Shown: positions 17,628-25,991 of the stretch, piece by piece
Position numbering within the stretch: position 1 is the first letter of the stretch
Layout: the number at the start of each line of letters is the position of its first letter
NCBI GenBank assembly: GCA_025362705.1
Contig: JANYFH010000232.1
Span: 1 to 36,334 of the forward strand
Direction of reading: 5' to 3'
Origin: Betaproteobacteria bacterium
GTDB lineage: Bacteria; Pseudomonadota; Gammaproteobacteria; Burkholderiales; Usitatibacteraceae
Length of the DNA stretch: 36,334 nt
Translations under genes and position numbers: made by a program
Notes under the pieces: model-generated
Database searches by the model: none
The model's input: only the letters and a program-made list of their open reading frames with translations
What the model was told of the DNA's origin: nothing

Positions 17628-18932
17628 CTACACGTTTGGCAGTGTATCAAGATCTGCCATGCCGGAAAATGACTTGTTGCCGGCACCGATATCCTCGCTG
17701 AAGCGCATCAACTCTACAACTGAAAATGCCCTTAGAAAGGCCGACGTGTCGGGAAAACGGTCAGCCGGTTTGATCGCAAGCAGTATGTCGAGTATCGGTT
17801 GAAGAATGCTCAGGTTGCGCGGCAGCGTGGGGCGCGGCGCGTGCAGATGCTGCATCAAAATGCTCTCCATGCGATCACCCGCAAATAGCCGTTGGTGAGT
17901 CAGCATTTCGTAGAATATCGCTCCCAGGCTGTAAAGATCGCTGCGCGCATCCAGTGTTTCGGAATTAATTTGTTCAGGGCTCATGTAATGCGGTGTGCCA
18001 ATTGTCTGGCCATGCAGCGTTAGCATGGCAACCGCCTGTAGATCCTTGGCGATACCAAAATCGACCAGCGCGATGGAGCCGTCCGTGCGCAACATGATGT
18101 TGGCGGGTTTGATATCGCGATGAATGATTCCCTGTGCATGGATCGCACCTAATCCGTCGGCAATCTGTCGCACATACGCCAACGATGTTCCCACCGAAAC
18201 GCCGTGTTCAATGGCCAGCTTCAGATCGCCGCACGGGAAAAATTCCAGCGCAATATAGACGTGATTGTCAGTGATGCCGTGATCGAACACCTTGGCGACA
18301 TTGGGATGATCGATGCGCGATAACAGCGCACGTTCTTCAAGGAAGCGCGTCAGAATTTCGGTCTGTTCCCTGCCTTCTTCCACCAGTGTCAACACTTTCA
18401 GCGCGCAGCGCAGGCCGGATTTTTTGCGGTCGGCCAGATAAACCTGGCCCATGCCACCTTCGCCGAGCGGACTAATCAGCGTGTAACCGGGTATCAGCGG
18501 CATTGAACTGCTGTTGCGCGCGTCAACCCCTGCCGGGGGCAGGTCACCTGAGGCTCGTCGCCGCTCGGTCTCGATCAGTTTCCCTTCAACTGCGGCAAGC
18601 AGCATTTCACGCGTAAATGGCTTTATCAGATAGTCGACCGCGCCAACGCCAAACGCCTGCCTGAATGACGGGCCGTCATCGCGGGAAGACATGAAAATGA
18701 TCGGAACCCAGCGCCGTTCGCCATCGGCATTCAGAATCGCTGCCATCTCGAATCCGCTCATCTCCGGCATGTTGATGTCCGAAATCACCAGGTCGGGCGT
18801 GTCGGCTGCGGCAAGACTGATCGCCACACGCGGCGAAGCGGTGAGCGTCACGGCATGACCGGCCGCCTTCAAGGCATGCCCTGCGAATGTTGTGAAAATT
18901 TCTTCGTCATCGACGATCAGGATACGAGCCAC
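17628..18932 (-). CDS. Response-regulator receiver / Ser-Thr protein kinase fusion
   Basis: 434-residue cytoplasmic protein. An N-terminal receiver domain (1-125) has acidic pair DDEE, phospho-acceptor Asp in DLVISDINMPEMSG, and LIKPF with the conserved Lys. It is followed by a Hanks-type kinase (about 148-410): Gly loop LGEGGMGQVYLA, Lys in CALKVL, catalytic HRDIKPANIM (about 271), DFG in LVDFGIAK (about 290), and TPHYMSPEQ. No transmembrane or PASTA region, so it is a soluble kinase controlled by a phosphorelay. It starts with GTG 18932 after GAAGG. No histidine kinase is adjacent. Confidence 0.92.
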   Translation of the reverse strand: MARILIVDDEEIFTTFAGHALKAAGHAVTLTASPRVAISLAAADTPDLVISDINMPEMSGFEMAAILNADGERRWVPIIFMSSRDDGPSFRQAFGVGAVDYLIKPFTREMLLAAVEGKLIETERRRASGDLPPAGVDARNSSSMPLIPGYTLISPLGEGGMGQVYLADRKKSGLRCALKVLTLVEEGREQTEILTRFLEERALLSRIDHPNVAKVFDHGITDNHVYIALEFFPCGDLKLAIEHGVSVGTSLAYVRQIADGLGAIHAQGIIHRDIKPANIMLRTDGSIALVDFGIAKDLQAVAMLTLHGQTIGTPHYMSPEQINSETLDARSDLYSLGAIFYEMLTHQRLFAGDRMESILMQHLHAPRPTLPRNLSILQPILDILLAIKPADRFPDTSAFLRAFSVVELMRFSEDIGAGNKSFSGMADLDTLPNV

Positions 18933-19004
18933 ATGAAACCTTCAAAAGTAGTTTTTCGGCCTGACGCAAAAATAAAGTGTGGTCCGCAGCGTTTATCTCA
19001 CCAG

Positions 19005-19817
19005 CTAGAACAACCGTCCAAGCAGCATCGTCAATCCTGTGAACACCGAACTATCCGCCACACCTGAGCGAATGCTGCGCGCGACGCCTGCATCGAGCGC
19101 GAGAGACTTGCTGATGTTGTAGCTCGCCGCGAAGAGTATCTGGCTGCTGCTCTCTGTGCCGTGCTGTTGTGTGCCCGAGAGTTCTCCGACAATGCCCCAA
19201 TGCTCGTCGAGCGACTTTGACAGCGATGCGGCCCACAATTTTTGTGTGCGGCTCACGCCGGCATCAGCCAAGCCGATGCGGGTGGAGGCGAGATTGAGAT
19301 CGGTGTGGTAATCGCCGATGTCGGCGCTATAAATGGCGTTGAGTGAATAGTCTGAACTGTCGCTGGTGATTCCACGCCGCCCCACGGGCAGCGTCGCGCC
19401 GGCTTCCAGACCGAAGACGGATGTGTCATTGATCGCGAAGCGGCGCTTGAGCACGATGCTGCCATCACCGCCGCCGCTGGTGCGGTGGCCGCTCTCATCA
19501 GTCTGCCGTACCCACGCATCACCGCCAACGCGCACGCCCCAATCCGGCGTGAACGCAAGCTTGAGCGTGTATGGCAGGCTATCGCGGCGCTCGCTGCCGC
19601 TGGCGCGCGCGTGCAACGCACCCGCCTCGATTTCCAGCCAGCCCGGTGCTGAAAGCGCCGCAGGCGTTGAGACGCTCGGCCGATAAGGCGTTACCGAAGG
19701 TTGATCGTCCGGTGGCGTTTGCGCAAATACGGACGTGCAGCACAATGCGGCGGCGACAACGAATGTGAGCGCACGCGCCTTGGCTGGGTAATCGCGTGAT
19801 CTTATGTGGGTATGCAT
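19005..19817 (-). CDS. Outer-membrane transporter-like protein (Phenol_MetA_deg-like beta-barrel)
   Basis: 270 residues with a signal peptide (ALTFVVAAALCCTSVFAQ). The mature part has alternating polar and hydrophobic beta strands (..WLEIEAGALHARA.., LKLAFTPDWGVRVGGDAW, ILFAASYNISKSLALDAGV) and ends in LLGRLF with a terminal Phe, as outer-membrane barrels do. It resembles the putative MetA-pathway phenol degradation family (PF13557), whose members are poorly characterised. ATG 19817 is chosen to place the signal peptide near the start. No ribosome site is obvious. Confidence 0.75.
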   Translation of the reverse strand: MHTHIRSRDYPAKARALTFVVAAALCCTSVFAQTPPDDQPSVTPYRPSVSTPAALSAPGWLEIEAGALHARASGSERRDSLPYTLKLAFTPDWGVRVGGDAWVRQTDESGHRTSGGGDGSIVLKRRFAINDTSVFGLEAGATLPVGRRGITSDSSDYSLNAIYSADIGDYHTDLNLASTRIGLADAGVSRTQKLWAASLSKSLDEHWGIVGELSGTQQHGTESSSQILFAASYNISKSLALDAGVARSIRSGVADSSVFTGLTMLLGRLF

Positions 19818-19918
19818 GGCAAAAGAAAGTGGCTGGAATTGTCTGAATGATTCGATACAACACTCACTATATCGAGTCAGGCGCATTTATTCCTGAGCGC
19901 TTGGGTCATGGTACTGTG

Positions 19919-19941
19919 AGTGCTTGACAAACTCAAGCACT
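19919..19941. repeat. Perfect 9-bp-arm hairpin joined to repeat copy D
   Basis: AGTGCTTGA and TCAAGCACT around CAAAC. The right arm is also the left end of repeat copy D, so the copy has gained an extra hairpin. It lies between two leftward genes. Confidence 0.6.
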
Positions 19942-19996
19942 GGCGCGGCTTTTCAGACATTTATGCTTTGGAATGCGCGCAGAATGGCGTTCTACG
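19935..19996 (+). repeat. Dispersed palindromic intergenic repeat, copy D
   Basis: Begins AAGCACTGGCGCGG and ends GCAGAATGGCGTTCTACG, with GCGCG/CGCGC pairing. It lies 60 bp downstream of the large hydrolase gene, in the orientation opposite to that gene. Confidence 0.72.
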
Positions 19997-20055
19997 TTAC
20001 TTTACGCTAAGAAAAAGTCAGCAACAACGGCATGAGCGTCCGTCCAATTTACTTA

Positions 20056-21780
20056 CTACTTTCCCGCCACCATCCCCGTCAAAAATCGACGCATGTGCGT
20101 AGCCGCTGCGATGACATCTGTATCGTGTCCAAAGCTCGGATAAAAATATGCTTCAGGCTTCAGTCCCGCCTGGCTCATACGCGCAATGATTTCCCGGCCA
20201 TTTGCCGGCTTGACTACACCATCATCCAGGCCGTAGTGGAATTGCGTGGGCGGCAAGCGCTCAGCGAAATACCGGGGTGAACTTGCCAGCAGCAGACGCC
20301 GTGTCTCTTCCAGGTTTTTCTCGCCCGCGACTGCGCCGGTGAGAAATGTTTCCAGGAACTGCCCGCCGAGGTCCTTTGGTTTTCCATGATTGCGCAGCGC
20401 ATCGGCCACTGACTCGCGCGGTGTCCAGCCGTCTTCACCTTGCAGGAAAAAATGATCGGTCGGCCCGGCCGCGGACACCACGCGGCGAATGCGTGGATCG
20501 CGCTCCGCTGCCAGCAGCACAACTGTCCCGCCACGACTGTGACCAAACGCCGCGATCCTGGCGGGATCAGCTTCAGGCGTAATTTTAAGCGCCACATTCA
20601 GCAAAGCGATCACGTCATCGGTCGCGCCATCCCAGACGTCGGTGCGATCACCTTCGGAAACCCAGCTCTCATCGCCGAGTATCAGCTTCTCTCCACGCAA
20701 TGAGGGCACCACGTAGATGAACCGGTCTCTGTCTTCGGCCAGGGACTGCATCAGATCCGAGGGATGCGTGAGGTTCAATGGGAAGTAATTCCAGGAAACA
20801 CCCTTGACGTCCAGCACCACGGTGCAACAGCCAGGCTTTGCATTCTTTGGCACAATGATCGCGCCGTAATGCTTCGAACCGTGGACCCGGTGCGAAACGA
20901 TGACGATTTCGGCAGGAAATTTTCCGAGATTGTCCAGGCTGTACGGAGCGCGCTTGATCACCTGCACGTCGCGCGGTTTGAGTTCACGGTGCTGCCAGTC
21001 GGCGAGAACTGCCTTGCGCTCGGCGTCGGTTGGCGTCGCAAACAGCGCATCCAGCGAAAATGGCAGCTTGATGCCGTCGGCCGCAAGCTCCGGGCCGCGC
21101 ACCCGCGCCAGCGCCTGCGCGATGTCGGGTCGAGCCGGCGCCAGCGCCAGTGCCAGTGCACGCGCGTAGTGCGGTGCGGCGCCATTGCGCTCTCCCACAC
21201 GGATCAACGCTTCGGCGAGTGCGAATTCGAGTTGCGCATGCGATTCCGGTTTGGCCGGTGGTGTTTCGGCCAGCCGCGTCAGGAAATCGCGAACGGTGCG
21301 CGCGTGCGAGGGGAAGCGTTCCACCATACGCGTGCCGAACTCCACACCGCGCTCAATATCTGCCGGGCTCCTGCGGAACTTTTGCACCGCTTCGGCCACC
21401 CGATCGGCAAACAGTAACTCCACTGGTGCAATGTCAGCATCCGCCATCTTCACCAAGCGACCGTCTGATTCGGTTTCGCTCATCGTCATCGCCACCACGC
21501 AGTGATTCGCGTCACGCTCGAATACCGCCTTCCGATTCGGCCGGTTGGCAACCTCGAAGTGGTCGGGCGAAGTTTCGGTCAGCACCTGTTCGCTAGGCCA
21601 GAATATCGGACGAACAACGAGGAGTTTTTCGCGCGAGTAGATCAGCAGCACCGTGCCCTCCGGGACGGCGTACCGACCTGTGTACTGGGCGTCGCCCTGG
21701 AGAGTCCGGTAGTCTGCATGGGCAAAGGCAGGAACGCCGCCGGCGAGCAGTATCAGTACGAGCGCACGTAAGGTACTCAT
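20056..21780 (-). CDS. Exported alpha/beta hydrolase with N-terminal extension
   Basis: 574 residues. Signal peptide MSTLRALVLILLAGGVPAFAHA. Residues about 25-250 form an unrecognised N-terminal region that includes a TPR-like helical stretch (..HAQLEFALAEALIRVGE..). The C-terminal half is a prolyl-oligopeptidase/DLH-like hydrolase: nucleophile in FGHSRGGTVVLL, Asp in GLDDGVVKP, His in SFGHDTDV. Probably a periplasmic esterase or peptidase of unknown substrate. The ATG overlaps the stop of a 16-codon upstream ORF (ATGA). A TTG at 21840 in the same frame would add 20 residues before the signal peptide and is less likely. Confidence 0.83.
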   Translation of the reverse strand: MSTLRALVLILLAGGVPAFAHADYRTLQGDAQYTGRYAVPEGTVLLIYSREKLLVVRPIFWPSEQVLTETSPDHFEVANRPNRKAVFERDANHCVVAMTMSETESDGRLVKMADADIAPVELLFADRVAEAVQKFRRSPADIERGVEFGTRMVERFPSHARTVRDFLTRLAETPPAKPESHAQLEFALAEALIRVGERNGAAPHYARALALALAPARPDIAQALARVRGPELAADGIKLPFSLDALFATPTDAERKAVLADWQHRELKPRDVQVIKRAPYSLDNLGKFPAEIVIVSHRVHGSKHYGAIIVPKNAKPGCCTVVLDVKGVSWNYFPLNLTHPSDLMQSLAEDRDRFIYVVPSLRGEKLILGDESWVSEGDRTDVWDGATDDVIALLNVALKITPEADPARIAAFGHSRGGTVVLLAAERDPRIRRVVSAAGPTDHFFLQGEDGWTPRESVADALRNHGKPKDLGGQFLETFLTGAVAGEKNLEETRRLLLASSPRYFAERLPPTQFHYGLDDGVVKPANGREIIARMSQAGLKPEAYFYPSFGHDTDVIAAATHMRRFLTGMVAGK

Positions 21781-21827
21781 TGGCAGGGCATCCGTGGGCT
21801 TTCGATGATGGTTGTATCGTAATTCAT
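21777..21827 (-). CDS. Possible 16-residue leader peptide
   Basis: A short ORF MNYDTTIIESPRMPCQ preceded by GGAG at good spacing (7 nt), ending in a TGA that overlaps the hydrolase ATG. The hydrolase itself has no visible ribosome site, so its translation may depend on ribosomes finishing this ORF. No run of one amino acid suggests attenuation. Confidence 0.4.
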   Translation of the reverse strand: MNYDTTIIESPRMPCQ

Positions 21828-21940
21828 GGCAGCGCTCCAATATGAGTGAATACTGTGATTAGACGGACGGTCAAGCGACTTTGGATTTGCCAGTGAATAA
21901 AATAGATCAGCATTGCGCGAACTACGATGAGGTACAAAGG

Positions 21941-22003
21941 CCAGTACTGGCGCGGGTCTTCGGGACGTTTGTGGCTGGCAGGTCGGCAAAATGGCGATCT
22001 GCG
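21941..22003 (+). repeat. Dispersed palindromic intergenic repeat, copy E (diverged)
   Basis: Begins AGTACTGGCGCGG and ends CGGCAAAATGGCGATCTGCG. The two halves keep the family spacing but the stem is weak. It lies between the large hydrolase and the HNH remnant. Confidence 0.62.
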
Positions 22004-22085
22004 TGAATTTGTGCTGGGAAAATCGTTTGCTAGAAATAATCCGTGGTACGCCCCCCATTACTAAATCGAACGTGCAAGCTTTAAT

Positions 22086-22388
22086 TTATTTCTTTGCTGA
22101 TTGATTGCAATACGGGTGCGTAAGGTGGCAATTGCTTGGTTGGCCGCGCCCGCCTTCACGTGCACGCACCACGTGATCATATGAAACAGATTTTTCCGCA
22201 TCCAAATATCCACCGCATATTGGACACTTTATTGCTGCTTTAAGGGCCACGTTTATGAACACTTGACTCTTCGTGTCATCGGAAAATTCCTCTTGGGCGT
22301 CAACACTATTCCCAACCACAATTTTCCCACCTAATCCAGACATCTTCACGAGTTCCAATTCAGATGGAGTGGCGCCGTTTCATCTGAT
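22086..22388 (-). pseudogene. HNH endonuclease (DUF262-type) C-terminal remnant
   Basis: About 98 residues readable back to an in-frame TGA, matching the C-terminal end of DUF262/HNH proteins as I recall them. Motifs: CPICGG, SYDHVVRAREGG, NCHLTHPYCNQS, which together are the treble-clef HNH site. Intact relatives are several hundred residues long and include an N-terminal ParB-like DUF262 domain, often in defence or restriction contexts. Only a TTG at 22358 could start translation, without a ribosome site. The missing N-terminus is not found nearby. Confidence 0.72.
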
Positions 22389-22499
22389 ATTGCTTCCGCA
22401 CTTAAGTGCGTTCAACCCGCAGTTGGCAATCAGTTTTGAATAGGGCATGATGATTTGTGAAGCTGCAAAATCTCAACGCACTCAAAAAGGGAAACGAAA

Positions 22500-22901
22500 A
22501 TGAAAAAAACATTACTCGTCGCTGCTGTTGCCGGTCTCATGTTGTCAGCCTGCGCGTCGCACCACGCGCATTTGCGCAACGCAGATCCGCTTAACACGCT
22601 CGTATCCGTTGCTGACGGCAAACAAATTGTTGTCAGCCAGGAGCCGATCTATGTTGCGAAGGGCATGAAGGACGTCAGGATCACGTGGCATGTGTCACCC
22701 GATTCGAAATACACGTTTGGCAAAGATGGCATCGTCGTCGCTGAGGCGCGCGAAGAAATTACCGATTGTCGTGCGGCACCGGACGGAATGAGTTTTTCCT
22801 GTTTGAACAGGCACACGAAGGCGGGAAAATACAAGTACACGGTGACGCTGACTGGCACACCTGCAGTCGCGCCTCTTGATCCAATTATGGTGAACGACTA
22901 G
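22500..22901 (+). CDS. Small lipoprotein of unknown function
   Basis: 133 residues. Lipoprotein signal MKKTLLVAAVAGLMLSAC with Cys18 at the lipobox. The mature part has a beta-rich look (..PIYVAKGMKDVRITWHVSP.., KAGKYKYTVTLTG) with two further cysteines (CRAAPDGMSFSC) that may form a disulfide. GGGAA precedes the ATG. A perfect 14-bp palindrome CGCACTTAAGTGCG lies at 22397-22410, about 90 bp upstream. Family not recognised. The gene converges on the STAND regulator with a 3-bp gap. Confidence 0.75.
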   Translation: MKKTLLVAAVAGLMLSACASHHAHLRNADPLNTLVSVADGKQIVVSQEPIYVAKGMKDVRITWHVSPDSKYTFGKDGIVVAEAREEITDCRAAPDGMSFSCLNRHTKAGKYKYTVTLTGTPAVAPLDPIMVND

Positions 22902-22904
22902 CCG

Positions 22905-25367
22905 CTAGGGAAAATTCTCCAGCCACGCACGCGCATCGTCCATCGCTTCCTGATAGGTGCGCGTGTGGCCGGTATCCTCAGCGGCGGCAAATTGCGCCGC
23001 TGCCAGCGCTGCCCGCGTTTGCACGATGCGCGGCGCGAGGAATGCTTCGTCGGCAGGGTCGCGGTGCAGGCCGGTCTGCATTGCCAGCGCCTCAGCCATT
23101 CCGTAGTACCGCGCCGCGTACTCCCATTGCTGGCGCAACGCGGCAAGACCTGCCGCAACTTCAAGCGCGCTTTGCCCAATCCGTTTTGAGCCGATCTCGT
23201 TGGCGATCACCAGCACTTCCAGCAATAGCGGTGAGGCGTGATCGGCTGCGCCGCGATCAATCGACACCATCGCGAGATTGAGCAGACCAATCGCAATGTT
23301 TTCGCGGTCCTGCACTTCCCTCGCAAGTGCCAGACTCTGTTCGTAAAGCGGTGCCGCCGCATCAAGCTGGCCCGCGACGCGGTGCAGTTGTGCGAATGCG
23401 TTGAGCGCAGCCGCAATTTCACGTTTGTTGCCGAGTGCCTGCGCCATATTGAGCGCCTCCTGCAAATGCGTGCGTGCGGCGGCCATATCACCCAGGCCGA
23501 GGCAGGCCATCCCCAGCGGCTGTAGCGCCACCGCCACGCGGCGCTGGTCGCCAATTGCGCGTGCGATGTCGATACTTTCTTCCAGGTACCCTTGCGCCTC
23601 GACGTAGCGGCCCATCAACACACCGATTTGTCCCGCGTCAAACAGGCAGCGGCATCGCGCGATGTTTCGCTCGCCAGCTTTGGGATGCGCGAGCGCCTCT
23701 ACAGTCATCTGCTGCCCGAGCCCCAAATAGCCGCGCGTAATCCAGTACGGCTTCAGCGCCCAAACCAGCCGCAATCCCGGCGCCGCACCTTCATCCATGC
23801 GCCCGGCCCAGGCGTGTGCGGCCAGCAGGTTCTCGCGTTCCAGATCGAGCCGTGCCAGCCATACGCCCTGTTCGGCGCCGGCGAGTGCTGGCCGCGCCTG
23901 TTCGGCAAGTGCGAGATAGAACTCGAGATGGCGTGTATGGGCATCATTTTCCTCACCCGATTCGTGCAGGCGTTCCTCTGCATATTGCCGCACCGTTTCC
24001 AGTAGCCGGTAGCGTTCGCCGTCGGCATCCATCATCAGCAGCGATTTTTCGACGAGTTGGATCAGGAGATCAAGAGCTGTAGAGCCATTTGCGTCGTCGC
24101 TGGCGCCCACGGCTTCGGCGGCATCCAGCGTCCAGCCACCGGCGAATACCGAAAGTTGCTGAAGCAGCGCGCGCTCGGGTTGCGAAAGAAAATCGAAGCT
24201 CCAGTCGATCGACGCGCGCAGGGTTTGCTGGCGCGGCATGCTGGTTTTATCGCCGCCGGTGAGTAAATTGAAACGGTCGCCCAGTCGTGCCGCAATCTGT
24301 TCCACGCTGATCGCATACACGCGCGCCGCCGCAAGTTCGATCGCCAGCGGAATACCATCGAGGCGGCGACAAATATCAGCGATTGCCGCTGCATTTTTTT
24401 GTGTGACTTGAAATGACGGTTGCGCTGCACTTGCGCGATCGATGAATAATCGCACGGCCTCGTTTTGTTTCAACGCCTCAAGCTGTGTGGCGCTGAGTGG
24501 TGAATCTGCGGTGTTTAGTGAATCCGGAACGGTGAGCGATGGCACCGGGTACGCGGTCTCGCCCATCACATGCAGGCGTTCGCGGCTGGACGCGAGCACC
24601 TGCACGGCGCGCCCCGATCGCAGGAGATTTTTGGCAAGTGCTGCCGACGCCTGCACCAGATGTTCGCAGTTATCGAGAATCAGCAACAGTTGACGATCCC
24701 TCACAAATTTTTCGAGCGCTTCGAGCACCGGATGACCGGCTTCTTCTTTCACACCCAGCACTGACGCCACCGCTTCTGGCACCAGCCGTTCATCGGCGAG
24801 CGAGGCGAGCTCCACCAGCCACACGCCATCCGGGTAGTCGTCCATCACGTCGGCTGCAACTTGTAGTGAGAGACGTGTTTTGCCGGTGCCGCCCATGCTG
24901 GTCAGGGTCACCAGCCGCGTGGTCGCGAGTAGCTCCTTAAGCTCGCCGATCTCGCGTTCGCGCCCGACGAAACTGTTGAGCTGCGCGGGCAGATTGTTTT
25001 TTCCTGGCGGCCTTGTCGATGCGCTCGCATCGCGAAGTTCGTCTTCGAGCTTGGGGGTGAAGCGATACCCGCGGCCGGCAACGGTGGCAAGCGCATTTGC
25101 GCCCAGCAATTTCCGCAGAGTGGACACCTGCACCTGAAGATTGTTTTCCTCGACGACCAGGCCGGGCCACACGAGCGCGAGCAATTCGTCTTTGCTCACC
25201 ACACGGTCGCGATGCTCGACGAGTGCGATCAGCAGATCGAAGGCGCGGGCACCGACGTTGGCGGGCAGGCCGTCGATCAATATCCGTCGTTCAGCCGGCC
25301 GGATTTCAACCTGACCGAAACGGTAGCACTGTGGCAAATGCACTCCATGGGTGAATGATTGAGGCAA
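22905..25367 (-). CDS. STAND-type transcriptional regulator: winged helix, NTPase, TPR
   Basis: 820-residue cytoplasmic regulator. An OmpR/PhoB-type winged helix (about 15-105; ..SKDELLALVWPG.., VSTLRKLLG, GRGYRF) is followed by an NB-ARC/AAA-like NTPase with Walker A GGTGKT (159-164), Walker B LLLILDN (227-233) and the GLPLA-like IPLAIELAAAR. A long C-terminal TPR array follows (about 470-800), with 40-residue units such as ARTHLQEALNMAQALG. The architecture is that of ATP-switch regulators that sense a ligand or protein through the TPRs. The annotated start is TTG 25367; a TTG at 25337 has a better ribosome site (GGAG) and would drop ten residues. Confidence 0.9.
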   Translation of the reverse strand: MPQSFTHGVHLPQCYRFGQVEIRPAERRILIDGLPANVGARAFDLLIALVEHRDRVVSKDELLALVWPGLVVEENNLQVQVSTLRKLLGANALATVAGRGYRFTPKLEDELRDASASTRPPGKNNLPAQLNSFVGREREIGELKELLATTRLVTLTSMGGTGKTRLSLQVAADVMDDYPDGVWLVELASLADERLVPEAVASVLGVKEEAGHPVLEALEKFVRDRQLLLILDNCEHLVQASAALAKNLLRSGRAVQVLASSRERLHVMGETAYPVPSLTVPDSLNTADSPLSATQLEALKQNEAVRLFIDRASAAQPSFQVTQKNAAAIADICRRLDGIPLAIELAAARVYAISVEQIAARLGDRFNLLTGGDKTSMPRQQTLRASIDWSFDFLSQPERALLQQLSVFAGGWTLDAAEAVGASDDANGSTALDLLIQLVEKSLLMMDADGERYRLLETVRQYAEERLHESGEENDAHTRHLEFYLALAEQARPALAGAEQGVWLARLDLERENLLAAHAWAGRMDEGAAPGLRLVWALKPYWITRGYLGLGQQMTVEALAHPKAGERNIARCRCLFDAGQIGVLMGRYVEAQGYLEESIDIARAIGDQRRVAVALQPLGMACLGLGDMAAARTHLQEALNMAQALGNKREIAAALNAFAQLHRVAGQLDAAAPLYEQSLALAREVQDRENIAIGLLNLAMVSIDRGAADHASPLLLEVLVIANEIGSKRIGQSALEVAAGLAALRQQWEYAARYYGMAEALAMQTGLHRDPADEAFLAPRIVQTRAALAAAQFAAAEDTGHTRTYQEAMDDARAWLENFP

Positions 25368-25506
25368 CAGGCGAATTTTAGTGCAGTTTCAGAACTTTTA
25401 AGGACGGCTTAAGTACGCCAAAGCCGCATCAGGCGGACAGTGCATGCATCGACAGGTCAGCACCGGATGTCAACTTGCAAGAGCCGCAAATGAAGGAGTC
25501 ACATCC

Positions 25507-25959
25507 ATGGTCACAACACAAGAAAACGATTGGCACCCGCAAGTGAATGGTGTGCCCTGGATGCAAAAGGCGCGGCCCGGCTTGCGTTCTGCCAGAAAAT
25601 TGCGATTCGCTGAATTGCCTCTGCCTGAATCATCTACATCACCCGATCAGATTACCTTGGAGAAAACCATGCCCACCGATGCACGCAAACAACGCCTGTT
25701 GCATGAGGCCCATGAGACGCAAAATGGCGGCAGTGCCAGTCTTGGAAAAGATGTCGAAATGATCATCGCGGCCGTTCTGGTGCTTGCGATTTATTGGGGC
25801 GCTGCCGCCTTCGCAGCGGGTTCGGCAATGTTTAAGCGGGGCGATGTCGTTCACCGCAACGAGATCACGCTGAAATACGAGAAGCCAATGGGCGGCTCGG
25901 TGCCTGTGGCGAATCCGCAGAATCGCGCCGCCAATGTCAAAGACAGTGGCGCACAGTGA
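25507..25959 (+). CDS. Single-span membrane protein of unknown function with two possible starts
   Basis: 150 residues from ATG 25507 (AGGAG, 25494-25498). A second in-frame ATG at 25669 also has a good site (GGAG, 25659-25662) and would give 96 residues. One membrane span (IIAAVLVLAIYWGAAAFAAG, about 85-105 of the long form) is followed by a periplasmic or cytoplasmic tail ending in NRAANVKDSGAQ. The long form adds a basic N-terminal segment. The stop overlaps a GTG start of the next gene. I know no family. It is divergent from the STAND regulator, a common position for a target gene. Confidence 0.72.
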   Translation: MVTTQENDWHPQVNGVPWMQKARPGLRSARKLRFAELPLPESSTSPDQITLEKTMPTDARKQRLLHEAHETQNGGSASLGKDVEMIIAAVLVLAIYWGAAAFAAGSAMFKRGDVVHRNEITLKYEKPMGGSVPVANPQNRAANVKDSGAQ

Positions 25960-25991
25960 CGCAACGCGACGAAAACGAGGAGCAATCAGAC

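Noticed and set aside
22397..22410. Perfect 14-bp palindrome upstream of the small lipoprotein gene
   Set aside because: About two such palindromes are expected by chance in a window of this length; no second copy seen, so not called an operator.
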